NCBI GenBank assembly: GCA_902493375.1
Contig: CABUPH010000002.1
Coordinates: forward strand, 62,001-126,000
Reading direction: 5' to 3'
DNA: 64,000 nt
Source: an uncultured Collinsella sp.
GTDB taxonomy: Bacteria > Actinomycetota > Coriobacteriia > Coriobacteriales > Coriobacteriaceae
The translations under genes were made by a program, and so were the position numbers. Positions within the stretch are counted from its first letter, which is position 1, and the number at the start of each line of letters is the position of its first letter. Shown here in pieces: positions 27,422-35,766 of the stretch. The notes beneath the pieces were generated by a model, which saw only the letters and a list, made by a program, of their open reading frames with translations, ran no database searches and was not told where the DNA came from.

Positions 27422-29335
27422 TTATACCGCCTGGAGCGTCCAGGTCTGGGCGGGGTCTCCCGGGCTGGAGCCGAAGCCCCACACCAGCGCCCCGGCGCCC
27501 GTGTCGCGCCAGCGGTCGTCCAGGGCGCGCCCGGTCCCGGCGTTGACGAGGGAGTGGCCGCCGGCCGTGGCCACGAGCTCCCAGCGCTGGGAGGCGGAGC
27601 CGTCCGGGGCGGCCAGCGAGACGTCCGAGCCCGACATCGCCAGGGCGAGCCCGCCGGCGGTGGCGGCGTAGAGCCCCGTGCCCTCGTCGTAGGCGAAGCG
27701 CAGGGCGGTCGGGTCCTTGGACATGGAGCATCCGGAGGCCGTCGCGGCTACGCCCGAGGACGGGTCGATGGTGCTCACGATCCTGTAGTGGCCGTCGGGG
27801 ACGATCTTCTCCAATGATGCGTTTTGGTATTCAGCTTTCAGGTTGTACTTAGCGCTCCATTTACTGTTTGATTCTTTAGTGACGTTCGATGTCGCCGTAA
27901 GCTCAACCTTGGCACTGTCGGTCTTCCACTCCCTCAAATTCATCGCATACGCAACGATCCCATTCTGAATCCCCGAAATACTCGGCGGGAATAACTGGTT
28001 ATCAGCATCGATGGAAAAGCTCTCTTCCTTGGCATCCAGGTGCTGCTGAATTCGGTCGGCGTACTTCTCCGCCCATTCATCGGCCTTGCCGTTTCGCACA
28101 AAGTAATTGTTGGAAAGGTCGGTCGAGCGGTAGGCGTAGTCGTCCTTCTGATGGTTTGCCGTGTGGTCGGAGTGGGCGATTGCCATGAGCTCGTCGGTCA
28201 GGCCAAAGTACAGATGGCGCTGGTCCAGGTCTCCGTACCAGTTGTCGCTGGTGTCGTCCCAGGTTAGGTCCATCTGGCACCATTTGCCGTCGATCTTTAC
28301 GGCGTTCCAGGTGTGCCCGTTGCCGGTGATACGGCCGTTGGCGATGCCCGCCGCGTCAAGGAGCTTGGAGTAGATGCGCTGGTAGCTCTCGCAGGTGCCC
28401 TGGTGGCGCGTGAGGCCGCTTTCGGCCGAGCACCAGTTGAGGCTGTGGTCGTACTCCAGCTGGTCGAGCGTCCAGTCGTGGAGCCACAGCGCCATGTTGC
28501 ACTCCGAGCCGTCTGTCTCCTGCCTGCACAGGGCCACGGCGTCGTTGACGATCTGCGTGACGCTCGGGCGGGCGGCGTCGTTTACGGTCACCTCCGCCGT
28601 GGTGCGCAGGTAGTAGATCCCCTTGTCGTTTTGGGGGTCGTTTCTGTCGTTGTCCATAAAGTAGAAGTGGATGCGGTACGTGCCCGATGCCGTGAAGTCG
28701 AAGGTGAAGTCGTGGCCCGCGGTGCCCAGGTCGTGGTAGCTGGCCCATGCCTGGCGCGACGGGTCGCAGACGCTCTCCTGGCTGCCTCCGTCCCAATAGG
28801 TGGGCACGTCCATGCGCGCCTTGGCCTGGGACGAGCCGCCTGCCTGGGTCACGTGGAAGGTCGTCGCGGTGCCCGCGGGGGCGTCGTTCCACGAGACGGT
28901 GAAGGTGACGCCGTTTTGGGTTGCGGTGGCGCTGTGGGCGTAGGTGCTGCTTGCTGCTGCGGTTGTGATGGCCTCGGGGGTGCCGGCGGCTTGCGTGCGG
29001 AGGGATGGGGTGGGGGTGGTGGCTGGTGTGGCGGTTGCGGCGGTGGTGCTGGGGGTGGTCGCGGTGCCTGGGGTGTTGGTGCCAGCGGGGTCGGGTTGGG
29101 TGGTGTTTGCGGGGGTGGCGGTGCTGCTGTTGGTCGTTGCGTTTGCCGCGGGCGTGTTTGTGCTGGCGCCGTCCTCGGCCTCGCCCGTGCCACCGGTTGC
29201 GGCGTCGGCCTGCGCCTGCTCCCCGGCGGTTTCTTGAGGCTGCATGGCTTCCGCGATGGCCGCCATAGGCATCGTCGCGCCGACCATGGACGTGCACGCG
29301 ATCGCGCAGAGCAGGTAGTAAAGGGGTCGTTTCAT
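27422..29335 (-). CDS. secreted transglutaminase-like protein with C-terminal ricin-type lectin domain
   Basis: A 637-aa exported protein. ATG 29335 starts a signal peptide (MKRPLYYLLCAIACTSMVG). A low-complexity Thr/Ala/Pro linker follows (about residues 30-120). A beta-rich region precedes a transglutaminase-like fold with Cys in RHQGTCESYQRIYSKLLDAAG, His in NGHTWNAVKIDGKW and Asp in MDLTWDDT, the expected Cys-His-Asp triad order. The last 100-odd residues (GHYRIVSTIDPSSG...SQRWEL...QTWTLQAV) look like a ricin-type carbohydrate-binding domain. It may act on peptidoglycan or host-surface substrates; this is inference. Its promoter/5' region is duplicated at about 31.99-32.22 kb. Confidence 0.8.
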   Translation of the reverse strand: MKRPLYYLLCAIACTSMVGATMPMAAIAEAMQPQETAGEQAQADAATGGTGEAEDGASTNTPAANATTNSSTATPANTTQPDPAGTNTPGTATTPSTTAATATPATTPTPSLRTQAAGTPEAITTAAASSTYAHSATATQNGVTFTVSWNDAPAGTATTFHVTQAGGSSQAKARMDVPTYWDGGSQESVCDPSRQAWASYHDLGTAGHDFTFDFTASGTYRIHFYFMDNDRNDPQNDKGIYYLRTTAEVTVNDAARPSVTQIVNDAVALCRQETDGSECNMALWLHDWTLDQLEYDHSLNWCSAESGLTRHQGTCESYQRIYSKLLDAAGIANGRITGNGHTWNAVKIDGKWCQMDLTWDDTSDNWYGDLDQRHLYFGLTDELMAIAHSDHTANHQKDDYAYRSTDLSNNYFVRNGKADEWAEKYADRIQQHLDAKEESFSIDADNQLFPPSISGIQNGIVAYAMNLREWKTDSAKVELTATSNVTKESNSKWSAKYNLKAEYQNASLEKIVPDGHYRIVSTIDPSSGVAATASGCSMSKDPTALRFAYDEGTGLYAATAGGLALAMSGSDVSLAAPDGSASQRWELVATAGGHSLVNAGTGRALDDRWRDTGAGALVWGFGSSPGDPAQTWTLQAV

Positions 29336-29470
29336 AGCGGAGCCTCTCGGTGAGCAGCCAATAGGGTCCGAAGGCAGCTCCAGGCCAGCACTCCGCACAT
29401 ATTTTGTTGCGATTTATTTTACGGGAACCCCAGTCAACATCAGCGAACTTTCTGGAGAATGTTGGGGAGG
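29228..29470. repeat. direct repeat, left copy (5' end and upstream region of the secreted-protein gene)
   Basis: About 240 nt covering the signal-peptide codons and the upstream region recur with high identity at about 31994-32222. This copy belongs to the intact gene. Landmarks shared are GACGTGCACGCGATCGCG, AGCCAATAGGGTCCGAAGG and GTCAACATCAGCGAACTTTC. Confidence 0.9.
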
Positions 29471-29548
29471 GGTGGACTGGTGGGCTGGCGCCATAGGAGA
29501 CGGCGCCAGCAATTAATGCGGTTAGTCGGCGAATTGACATGGCGGCTG

Positions 29549-30265
29549 TTATTTATCGATGGCCCCGTCATCAATAACACCCTGAATGGTCTTTGCGACA
29601 TTAGAGGTCAAACGACCGACAGCAAGATCTGGGTCTTGATTGAGCCTTGCCTCTGCGACCAGTGCTGCCTCAAAATTTGAAGCAAGGTCACCAACGTGAT
29701 GATTGGTTTTTAGATTCATTCCAAGTTCATCGCTAGTAAGTTTCTCAATATATCTACGTCGACTACCCGGAGCGTGACCATTTTCCACAATTTCATTTTT
29801 ATGGGGCAAAATAGTTGTCTCAAGTGCGCCGGGCTTATGCAGCATCAAGTAAAGCTCAAAGCTTGGATACGTCACGGCGACTTCAATTCTCTCTCTGCGG
29901 AAATCCTTTAGCAGCGTCGCGTACCCATCTGGATTGTTCTTAAAGACATCAACGTCAAAAACAACAACAACGCGATCGGAACCTTCAATGAAGTCACTCC
30001 CATTAACTTGGCCATTCATAACGGCAATCGCGTGCTCCAGCAGCTTCTTGGGTGAGGATTGGTTTTTCTCTTCTTTGGTTCTTTCGACCGGTGTTAGTTC
30101 AATTAGTTCCGGTTTACCCTCCTTGGCTAGACGTGTTGCAAGCGACTCGAAGTACCAATATTCGGTATTGGCTCCTTCTCCAATGAGAAAGCACTTTGAT
30201 TTTGGCTTTTCGACTATCCATTCGGTTCTACTGGACCAAGTGTCAAGAGAGTTAAGCGGTGGCAT
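29549..30265 (-). CDS. RloB-like TOPRIM-fold protein (AbiLii-like)
   Basis: A 238-aa protein of the RloB family. The N-terminal strand KCFLIGEGANTEYWYFESLA carries the conserved Glu. VVVVFDVDVF supplies the DxD and VTYPSFELYLMLH the later conserved block, consistent with a TOPRIM-like nuclease. RloB proteins pair with an AAA ATPase in AbiL/RloAB phage-defence modules, and here the ATPase gene lies directly upstream with a 14-nt overlap. The start ATG 30265 is preceded by GGGGAG; TTG 30277 is an alternative. Base composition is lower in GC than the core genome. Confidence 0.82.
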   Translation of the reverse strand: MPPLNSLDTWSSRTEWIVEKPKSKCFLIGEGANTEYWYFESLATRLAKEGKPELIELTPVERTKEEKNQSSPKKLLEHAIAVMNGQVNGSDFIEGSDRVVVVFDVDVFKNNPDGYATLLKDFRRERIEVAVTYPSFELYLMLHKPGALETTILPHKNEIVENGHAPGSRRRYIEKLTSDELGMNLKTNHHVGDLASNFEAALVAEARLNQDPDLAVGRLTSNVAKTIQGVIDDGAIDK

Positions 30266-31667
30266 CTGGCTCCCCAATCAAACCGAGCGCATCAAGAGCC
30301 CTTTCCGTTGATAAAACCGGAACGCCGCCATAGCGACCCTCAAGGTATTGTTTATTGACGCGGGCATCGGATCTTGCCCCGTTGTCTGCAAACTTATCAA
30401 GCGGGAACAGGCTCGAATAGCCATGACGGTCACGTTCGACAAACCAGATCTCATCACGCCTGAAATAATCAAAACTCATGATTGTGTTTTCATGGGTTGT
30501 AAATATCAACTGGCAGTCGTCTTGCGCATGGACACGGTTAAACAGTGAGACAAGTTGCTGGGTAAGCATGGGATGAAAGCTGCGATTAAGCTCGTCAACC
30601 AGGAACAACTTGTCTTTACTGCTTGTAAATAAGATGTCCATAAAATCGAACAATCGCTTGGTTCCGTCCGATTCCTCCCTAAAATCGAAGTCAAGGATGG
30701 AGCCTTCGTGCCGCAGCTTCAGCACCGTGGCACGAGGCTCGGACGCTCCCTTGCTTTCAATGCTCAGAAATGCGTCGTCGCTGCGAAACGTTACGTTCGA
30801 CTCGGCCTTCGGGCCAGAGGGGATGTTCTCGGTCATGAAGCGTTTTACAGAAAGCAGCACTTCCGAAGGAACATATTTTTCAAGTTCGTCCATCCCTATT
30901 CTTTGCTTACGGAGGCTGCTGATGCCCGTATCAAAGGATGCCAGTACGTTGGCAACCTTGTTCAAATTAGCTCCGTGTCCGTAAAACTCAGAAGATGCAG
31001 GGCTTTGGTTAGCTCCGATAGCCGAAAAATTTAAATTAAACCAAGAAAAAACATCCGTTAAAGCCGCCAAGGTAGATCCCTCTAAATAGTTTCTACCATT
31101 TGCAAGCGCCGATAAAAATAGCTCAGACCCCATGCTTTCGCGGACACGATGGAGGAAATCTTCGCGATAAACATTAAGCCTGGTTTTGTCAACATCGGAT
31201 GCGCTTTGTTCGAGGCCCCGACAGTTAACGGAATCCGAACCGATTCTTTCAAATAACAAATTTGATTTGTCACCGAGCTCGTAAAGCCACTCCGAAACGA
31301 TTGTCAGTTGAGCTAAATTGCAGCTAAAGCCATAGTCGAACGCGCGGCCATTTTTATAGAGCTGAATATCGAAAATCGACTCCTGTTCTTTAAGGCCAGA
31401 ACCGCATTTGCAATACTCGACCTGGGCCCCTTGAGGAAGTGCGCCGCTTAAAACAACATGCCTCATAAAGAGGAGCGCGGTAAAAATCGTGCTCTTACCG
31501 GAGGCATTGCCACCGTAGATAACGGCATTCCTTAAAACGCGAGCGTTTTGCGGAGTTACGCAAATATGATTTTTAAGGCGCTGAATTTTAGAGGTCGATA
31601 CCATGTCCAACGTTATCGGGTCTTCGCCTACTGACCTAAAGTTCTTAAATGAAAATCTGATAAGCAT
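30252..31667 (-). CDS. AAA15/ABC-type ATPase, RloA/AbiLi-like
   Basis: A 471-aa SMC/ABC-type ATPase. It opens with FSFKNFRSVGEDPITLDMVS. Walker A is YGGNASGKSTIF (about residues 50-61), the signature is SDGTKRLFDFMDI, Walker B is KLFLVDELNRSFHP, and the switch His is in FTTHENT. This matches the ATPase of AbiL/RloAB-type defence pairs and, more distantly, OLD and PARIS ATPases. TAGGAG precedes the ATG. A promoter overlapping a small palindrome lies about 50-80 nt upstream (31718-31747). The RloB-like gene overlaps its 3' end. Confidence 0.85.
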   Translation of the reverse strand: MLIRFSFKNFRSVGEDPITLDMVSTSKIQRLKNHICVTPQNARVLRNAVIYGGNASGKSTIFTALLFMRHVVLSGALPQGAQVEYCKCGSGLKEQESIFDIQLYKNGRAFDYGFSCNLAQLTIVSEWLYELGDKSNLLFERIGSDSVNCRGLEQSASDVDKTRLNVYREDFLHRVRESMGSELFLSALANGRNYLEGSTLAALTDVFSWFNLNFSAIGANQSPASSEFYGHGANLNKVANVLASFDTGISSLRKQRIGMDELEKYVPSEVLLSVKRFMTENIPSGPKAESNVTFRSDDAFLSIESKGASEPRATVLKLRHEGSILDFDFREESDGTKRLFDFMDILFTSSKDKLFLVDELNRSFHPMLTQQLVSLFNRVHAQDDCQLIFTTHENTIMSFDYFRRDEIWFVERDRHGYSSLFPLDKFADNGARSDARVNKQYLEGRYGGVPVLSTERALDALGLIGEPDATA

Positions 31668-31717
31668 GGCGTCTCCTAGGTGATCAGCTGCCTTGCATAA
31701 AAGAGGCAGTCAGCAAA

Positions 31718-31747
31718 AGAATAGTATTTGACGATTTTTTCGTCAAA
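31718..31747 (-). promoter_or_regulatory. promoter with overlapping palindrome for the RloA/RloB pair
   Basis: On the minus strand TTGACG, a 17-nt spacer and TATTCT form a good sigma-A promoter. The -35 lies in the inverted repeat TTTGACG/CGTCAAA (31727-31747), a plausible operator. Confidence 0.6.
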
Positions 31748-31993
31748 TATATATTAGGTTGATGACGCTTGCCCTCCATGCTTCCAATTTGCCGCATATT
31801 TCCGAATTTGGTCTTTGTTGCAGGCTTCATTCCACTGTTGAAGCAATTAGATAATGGACAAAATTGCCAAATCTGTCTCCGTGCTTAAACGCCGACGGGG
31901 CGAAATCGTTCATATCGGCAATTGGCACGTCAGTTTGTGTTGTTTACAGCATGCGCCTGCTGCTCGGCTGTTGCTCGTGCTGTTGCCCGAGGT

Positions 31994-32222
31994 TGCAAGG
32001 TTTCTGCGATGGCTGCTATGGGCGGGGTCGCGCCGACCATAGACGTGCACGCGATCGCGCAGAGCAGGTAGTAAAGGGTCGTTTCATAGCGGAGCCTCTC
32101 AGTGGGCAGCCAATAGGGTCCGAAGGCAGCTCCAGGCCAGCACTCCGCACATATTTTGTTGGGGTTTATTTTACGGGAACACTAGTCAACATCAGCGAAC
32201 TTTCTGGGAAATGTTGGGGAGG
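31994..32222 (-). pseudogene. direct repeat, right copy: remnant of the secreted-protein gene 5' end
   Basis: High-identity copy of 29228-29470. Compared with the intact copy it has lost one G just after the MKR codons (AAAGGG instead of AAAGGGG), which shifts the signal-peptide frame. Homology fades near 31990, so only the gene's beginning and its upstream region remain. The two copies bracket the RloA/RloB pair. The stretch 31748-31990 shows no clear gene. Confidence 0.75.
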
Positions 32223-32611
32223 GGGGCGCCATAGAGGATGGAGCCGTGTAGGGAAATGCCGTCCCCAGAATCGTTATCCCAATTTAGCAGCCGCTCAAAG
32301 CGGTCGTACCGCACGATGCCGATCCAGTCGTCGGCGCACCTAATCTCATCGTTCATTCGCTTGGTAATTACAACGGCGTTGTCAACGATGTCGCCCTCTC
32401 GCACCGTGAACGTGCAACAGGTCGGCAAGAGCCAGTTGGCTTAGATGCCCATCATGTACGCTAAAGACGCTTCTAGCGGATTGCCCCGCTCTCCGGGCAG
32501 ACCGTGGCAGTAATTGGCTGCGTTCATATTGAGGCGCCCGTCCATCAGGCCGTTGATATACGCCTCTTTGGGTGCGAACTTCAGCAGGCTGGCGATGTCG
32601 CCGTTAGGCAT
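32192..32611 (-). pseudogene. hypothetical protein gene interrupted by an in-frame stop
   Basis: From ATG 32611 the frame reads MPNGDIASLLKFAPKEAYIN through SLAYMMGI, then TAA (32441-32443). It continues in the same frame ANWLLPTCCTFTVREGDIVD to a final stop at 32192. The continuous coding character on both sides suggests a nonsense mutation (a Tyr codon would be expected) in a protein of about 139 aa. The family is uncertain; the opening resembles small DUF2971-like proteins. A GAGAAG sequence precedes the ATG. Confidence 0.5.
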
Positions 32612-32625
32612 GGTGAGTCTTCTCG

Positions 32626-32877
32626 TTAGTGGGCGTGTCCTGAGCCGCCGCGTGGGCCCAGGGCTTTGTTCCAAAATGAGAGAGGCTCCTTAAACCATCG
32701 TCCCAGATTGACGTGCGCTTGGTACAGCTCAGAGTGGCGGTGCCTTATGGTATGGGAGCCCGCGCCCGCGACGGGTGTTGCTGGGCAGTGATTGTTGGCT
32801 TTCTCCATCGCCAGCAAAGCGATCGGGTAAAAGGGAACGCTCGCGCTGCCTGGGGCGCTCTTGTGCCGTGAGAGCAA
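32626..32877 (-). CDS. small hypothetical ORF, possibly partial
   Basis: An 83-aa frame ending GRWFKEPLSFWNKALGPRGG followed by SGHAH, 14 nt before the interrupted gene above. The C-terminal half looks protein-like, while the N-terminal half (MLSRHKSAPGSASVPFYP) does not. It may be the tail of a truncated gene. I do not recognise a family. Confidence 0.3.
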   Translation of the reverse strand: MLSRHKSAPGSASVPFYPIALLAMEKANNHCPATPVAGAGSHTIRHRHSELYQAHVNLGRWFKEPLSFWNKALGPRGGSGHAH

Positions 32878-33016
32878 CTTTTGTTCAGTCTTAATTGAAC
32901 GCGGCGAAGCGTTTAATCAGGGTTTCTCCCTTTTACATTCAGTGGAGACATTGCATTCGGTCGCCTATTCACGGGTATAAGGTGGCTGTCTGGTTCGATC
33001 GTGACGGGTGATGTTT

Positions 33017-34582
33017 ATGGCTAAGCAAAAGATGTCGGTTTACCTCATTAAAGAGGGTTTTAATATTGGTGACATCGTTGACTCCAATGACCCCTATATC
33101 CATAGGCACCTGCTAGAAGATGGTTCGGTTGTTTACACAAAGCCATCAGACCCTCATCCGCCAAAATGGATTGATTATTTTGACGGTCAACTGGAGTCCG
33201 ATACTTTGCTATCTTCTTCTGCAAGCGCTCTCCATCTGGTTCAAGTTGCCGTGTCGGAGGACGCCGAGCGTCTATTTGCCATTTCTTTTGGCTATGGTTT
33301 TACTTTGCTGGATAAAGAGGCGGTCGAGGAACGCTTTGGGCTTAAAGTGGCGCTCAATCAGGCGATGGATGGTGGACTTCGCAAACTAAAACGAACTGCA
33401 GTCTCAGGTAATGCTCGAAAGACCGACGAGCAAATGCCCCTTCCGTCTTCAGTTGATGCTTTTGAAATCGATGTCGAGCGCGATTTGCTAGAGGGTGTGA
33501 CTGTGAGCGGAGGCGATGGGCTGCTTGCAACTGGATCTATTACTGGATCGGATTCTCTCGCATTGAGCGTTAGCGAGTCGGTAGAATCGATCCGAGACTA
33601 TCTTAAGTCTGTCTATGCCGTTTATGTGCTTGATTCTTATAAGGCTAAATACGATTGGGTCGACAGAATTGTTCCGGTGCGCAAGCGGTCACTCGAAGAT
33701 GCGTTGAATTCTAAAGCCATCAGCCTCATTAATGCTCACGATCAAAATATATGGCTTGCAGTGCCGGAAATCCTTGAATGGGAGGCGGTCGCCGGCTTTC
33801 GTGTTGGATCAAAGGGTTCTTTGCTTGACGATGTTTGTCTCGACATGGTCTATCCGGAACCGGAAAAGTTGCCTCAGAGCTACGAAGACCTTTGCAAAAC
33901 CCGTATTTCTGTTATTGGACAGGCAGAGGGCTCGGTGATAAATAAATGGCGCGCATCTGAGTGTCTATATGGCGAGGTCGAATATCAAGGGGCCAGTTAC
34001 TGTGCAAATAATGGAAAATGGTATCGAATTGATGGTGACTACAAATCATCGATTGAATCTCGCTTCTCTAAGATTTCGCTTTACCCAACGGAATTCCCAG
34101 AATATATTAAGGGTGAATATGAGGGCCCGTATAACCAACGTGTCGTGGAGATGAATTCCTCGACCGAGTTGTTGCTAGACAAGAAGACCGTTTACTACGG
34201 CGGTCGAGGCAGCCAGGTCGAGCTTTGTGACATCTTGTGCAAAGACGGTACGTTCATTCACGTTAAGCATTATCAAGGTTCTTCGACTTTAAGCCATCTG
34301 TTCAATCAGGGCTTGGTCTCGGCTCGTTTGGTAAAGGCAGACCCTAGTTTTAGGGAGTGCGCACAGGTTGTTCTAGACAAGATTGAACCTAATTGTTTTA
34401 AATTGGAAAGGGATTCGGTCAAACAGGTCGTTTTTGCGATTATCTCTAAAAATGATGCGGTAAGGCCTGAGATTCCATTCTTCAGCAAAGTGGCGCTAGA
34501 TGCCGTGTGCTCTCAGCTGGCCGCGATGGACATCGATGTCGCATTGGCGAGAATCAAGGAGGTCCGAGGCGATTGCGGTTGA
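33017..34582 (+). CDS. DUF6119/TIGR04141-type sporadically distributed protein
   Basis: A 521-aa protein matching my memory of the TIGR04141/DUF6119 family. It begins KQKMSVYLIKEGFNI, has a long middle with FAISFGYGFTLLD and the KLKRT basic patch, and a C-terminal half with VYPEPEKLPQSYEDLCKTR and WYRIDGDY, then DKKTVYYGGRGSQVELCDIL. The family is patchily spread and often found among restriction or defence genes; its activity is unknown. No membrane segment or signal peptide is evident. The start is ATG 33017 or one of two earlier in-frame codons (33008, 33011); the ribosome-binding site is weak. A DUF4238 gene follows after 76 nt. Confidence 0.75.
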   Translation: MAKQKMSVYLIKEGFNIGDIVDSNDPYIHRHLLEDGSVVYTKPSDPHPPKWIDYFDGQLESDTLLSSSASALHLVQVAVSEDAERLFAISFGYGFTLLDKEAVEERFGLKVALNQAMDGGLRKLKRTAVSGNARKTDEQMPLPSSVDAFEIDVERDLLEGVTVSGGDGLLATGSITGSDSLALSVSESVESIRDYLKSVYAVYVLDSYKAKYDWVDRIVPVRKRSLEDALNSKAISLINAHDQNIWLAVPEILEWEAVAGFRVGSKGSLLDDVCLDMVYPEPEKLPQSYEDLCKTRISVIGQAEGSVINKWRASECLYGEVEYQGASYCANNGKWYRIDGDYKSSIESRFSKISLYPTEFPEYIKGEYEGPYNQRVVEMNSSTELLLDKKTVYYGGRGSQVELCDILCKDGTFIHVKHYQGSSTLSHLFNQGLVSARLVKADPSFRECAQVVLDKIEPNCFKLERDSVKQVVFAIISKNDAVRPEIPFFSKVALDAVCSQLAAMDIDVALARIKEVRGDCG

Positions 34583-34658
34583 TTCATTGCTGCTAGTTCG
34601 GTCGCCGGCTGGGAACTCTTGCTCTTGATTGATTTGCTAATTGGAGAGGGGCGTACTC

Positions 34659-35558
34659 ATGCCTGGGGTTAAGAATCAGCACTATGTGCCGCGTTTTTAT
34701 CTTAGATCGTTTGCCGATGACTCGGGTTATCTCAGCGTTGTAAGACGCGATGCTGGTGGGTTGAAACTCATCTTTTTAACGAAGCCCGAAAACGTTTGTG
34801 CGGAAAACCACCTCTACGAGGTCAGGCGACGCGAAGCCTTGGGCGAAGACGGTTTCGTTGAAAAGGACGTAATTGAAGATGCTCTTGCCAAAATCGAGAA
34901 CAATCTTGCTTCTGCCTACCGATTGCTGCTCAGCTATCTTGATTCTGGAAAAATGCCAAAAGGTGAAGTGTGCGTAGAATTGATTGCTCAGCTGGCTTTT
35001 TTGCTTGCCTTTCTCATTGTGAGGAATCCTAGATGGTTGAACGAGGTGAGGGGTAACGCCGGCGCCCACTCTGTCGAATTGTTGTCGAGTGGCTTTTTCT
35101 CGGACGAAGACATTTCGCAAATGGATTTGGCAGGGTACGGAGACGAATTTGAAGCCATTGTCGAGCTTGCTTATCTGGATACGGCGCTGTTCAGGCTCGA
35201 TAAGGGCGCGCCTCTGTACGATCTACTTGTCTTATTGCTTGACATGGATTGCCTGTTTTACATAGCACCTGAAGGTACTGAGTTTGTCACAACGTCGCTT
35301 CCCGTGCATGTCGAGTGGAAGGACGAGAGCGATGAAGACCCTTGTGGCATCTATTTCCCGTTGAGCCCTCGTCATGCCGTTGCATTTAGACAAAGATTGG
35401 AAGAGGACCGTTGCGTCTCCATCACTCGCTTGGCGGCCGTTGAAGTTGATTCATTTAATCGTATTCTAATGAACGGTGACTGTTTGTGGGAGTTTCTGAT
35501 CGCAAGAGATCGGTCTAAATTGGAGCGTCTTATTGAGGAATATTTTGACAGGGTTTAG
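34659..35558 (+). CDS. DUF4238 protein
   Basis: A 299-aa protein of the DUF4238 type, recognised by KNQHYVPRFYLRSFADDSG at its N-terminus, where the His-Tyr-Val-Pro block is conserved. An FLLAFLIVRNPRW helix lies near residue 125, and a second conserved core is FVTTSLPVHVEW, followed by YFPLSPRHAVAF. The function of the family is unknown. The start ATG 34659 has GGAGAGGGG upstream. It lies 76 nt after the DUF6119 gene on the same strand, so the two may be cotranscribed. It lies between two ATPase/TOPRIM pairs. Confidence 0.8.
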   Translation: MPGVKNQHYVPRFYLRSFADDSGYLSVVRRDAGGLKLIFLTKPENVCAENHLYEVRRREALGEDGFVEKDVIEDALAKIENNLASAYRLLLSYLDSGKMPKGEVCVELIAQLAFLLAFLIVRNPRWLNEVRGNAGAHSVELLSSGFFSDEDISQMDLAGYGDEFEAIVELAYLDTALFRLDKGAPLYDLLVLLLDMDCLFYIAPEGTEFVTTSLPVHVEWKDESDEDPCGIYFPLSPRHAVAFRQRLEEDRCVSITRLAAVEVDSFNRILMNGDCLWEFLIARDRSKLERLIEEYFDRV

Positions 35559-35710
35559 GCCGTGTGATTATTTGCTCGCTTGGGCACTACTGAATATCGT
35601 CAATGGCACAGTCTCACGGTGTCTTTGCCATGTCGACCTAGGTCACGTTATTCGCATTCCTACTACACACTGGACAACCTGACTTCGACCATAAGGCCCT
35701 CGCCAAGTCA

Positions 35711-35761
35711 CCTCCATGTTATACTTGCCGTAAAAACTTTACGGCAAGTATAACATGGAGG
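35711..35761 (+). promoter_or_regulatory. 24-bp perfect palindrome covering promoter and RBS of the second ATPase operon
   Basis: Arms 35711-35734 and 35738-35761 are perfect complements around AAC. Within it TTGCCG (35725-35730), an 18-nt spacer and TATAAC (35749-35754) form a promoter, and the right arm ends in GGAGG, the ribosome-binding site. It can act as an operator, and in RNA made from further upstream it would hide the RBS. Confidence 0.75.
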
Positions 35762-35766
35762 TTTCG

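Noticed and set aside
27422..27817. Plus-strand ORF 27302-27817 as a gene
   Set aside because: It lies antisense to the lectin domain of the secreted protein and has shadow composition.
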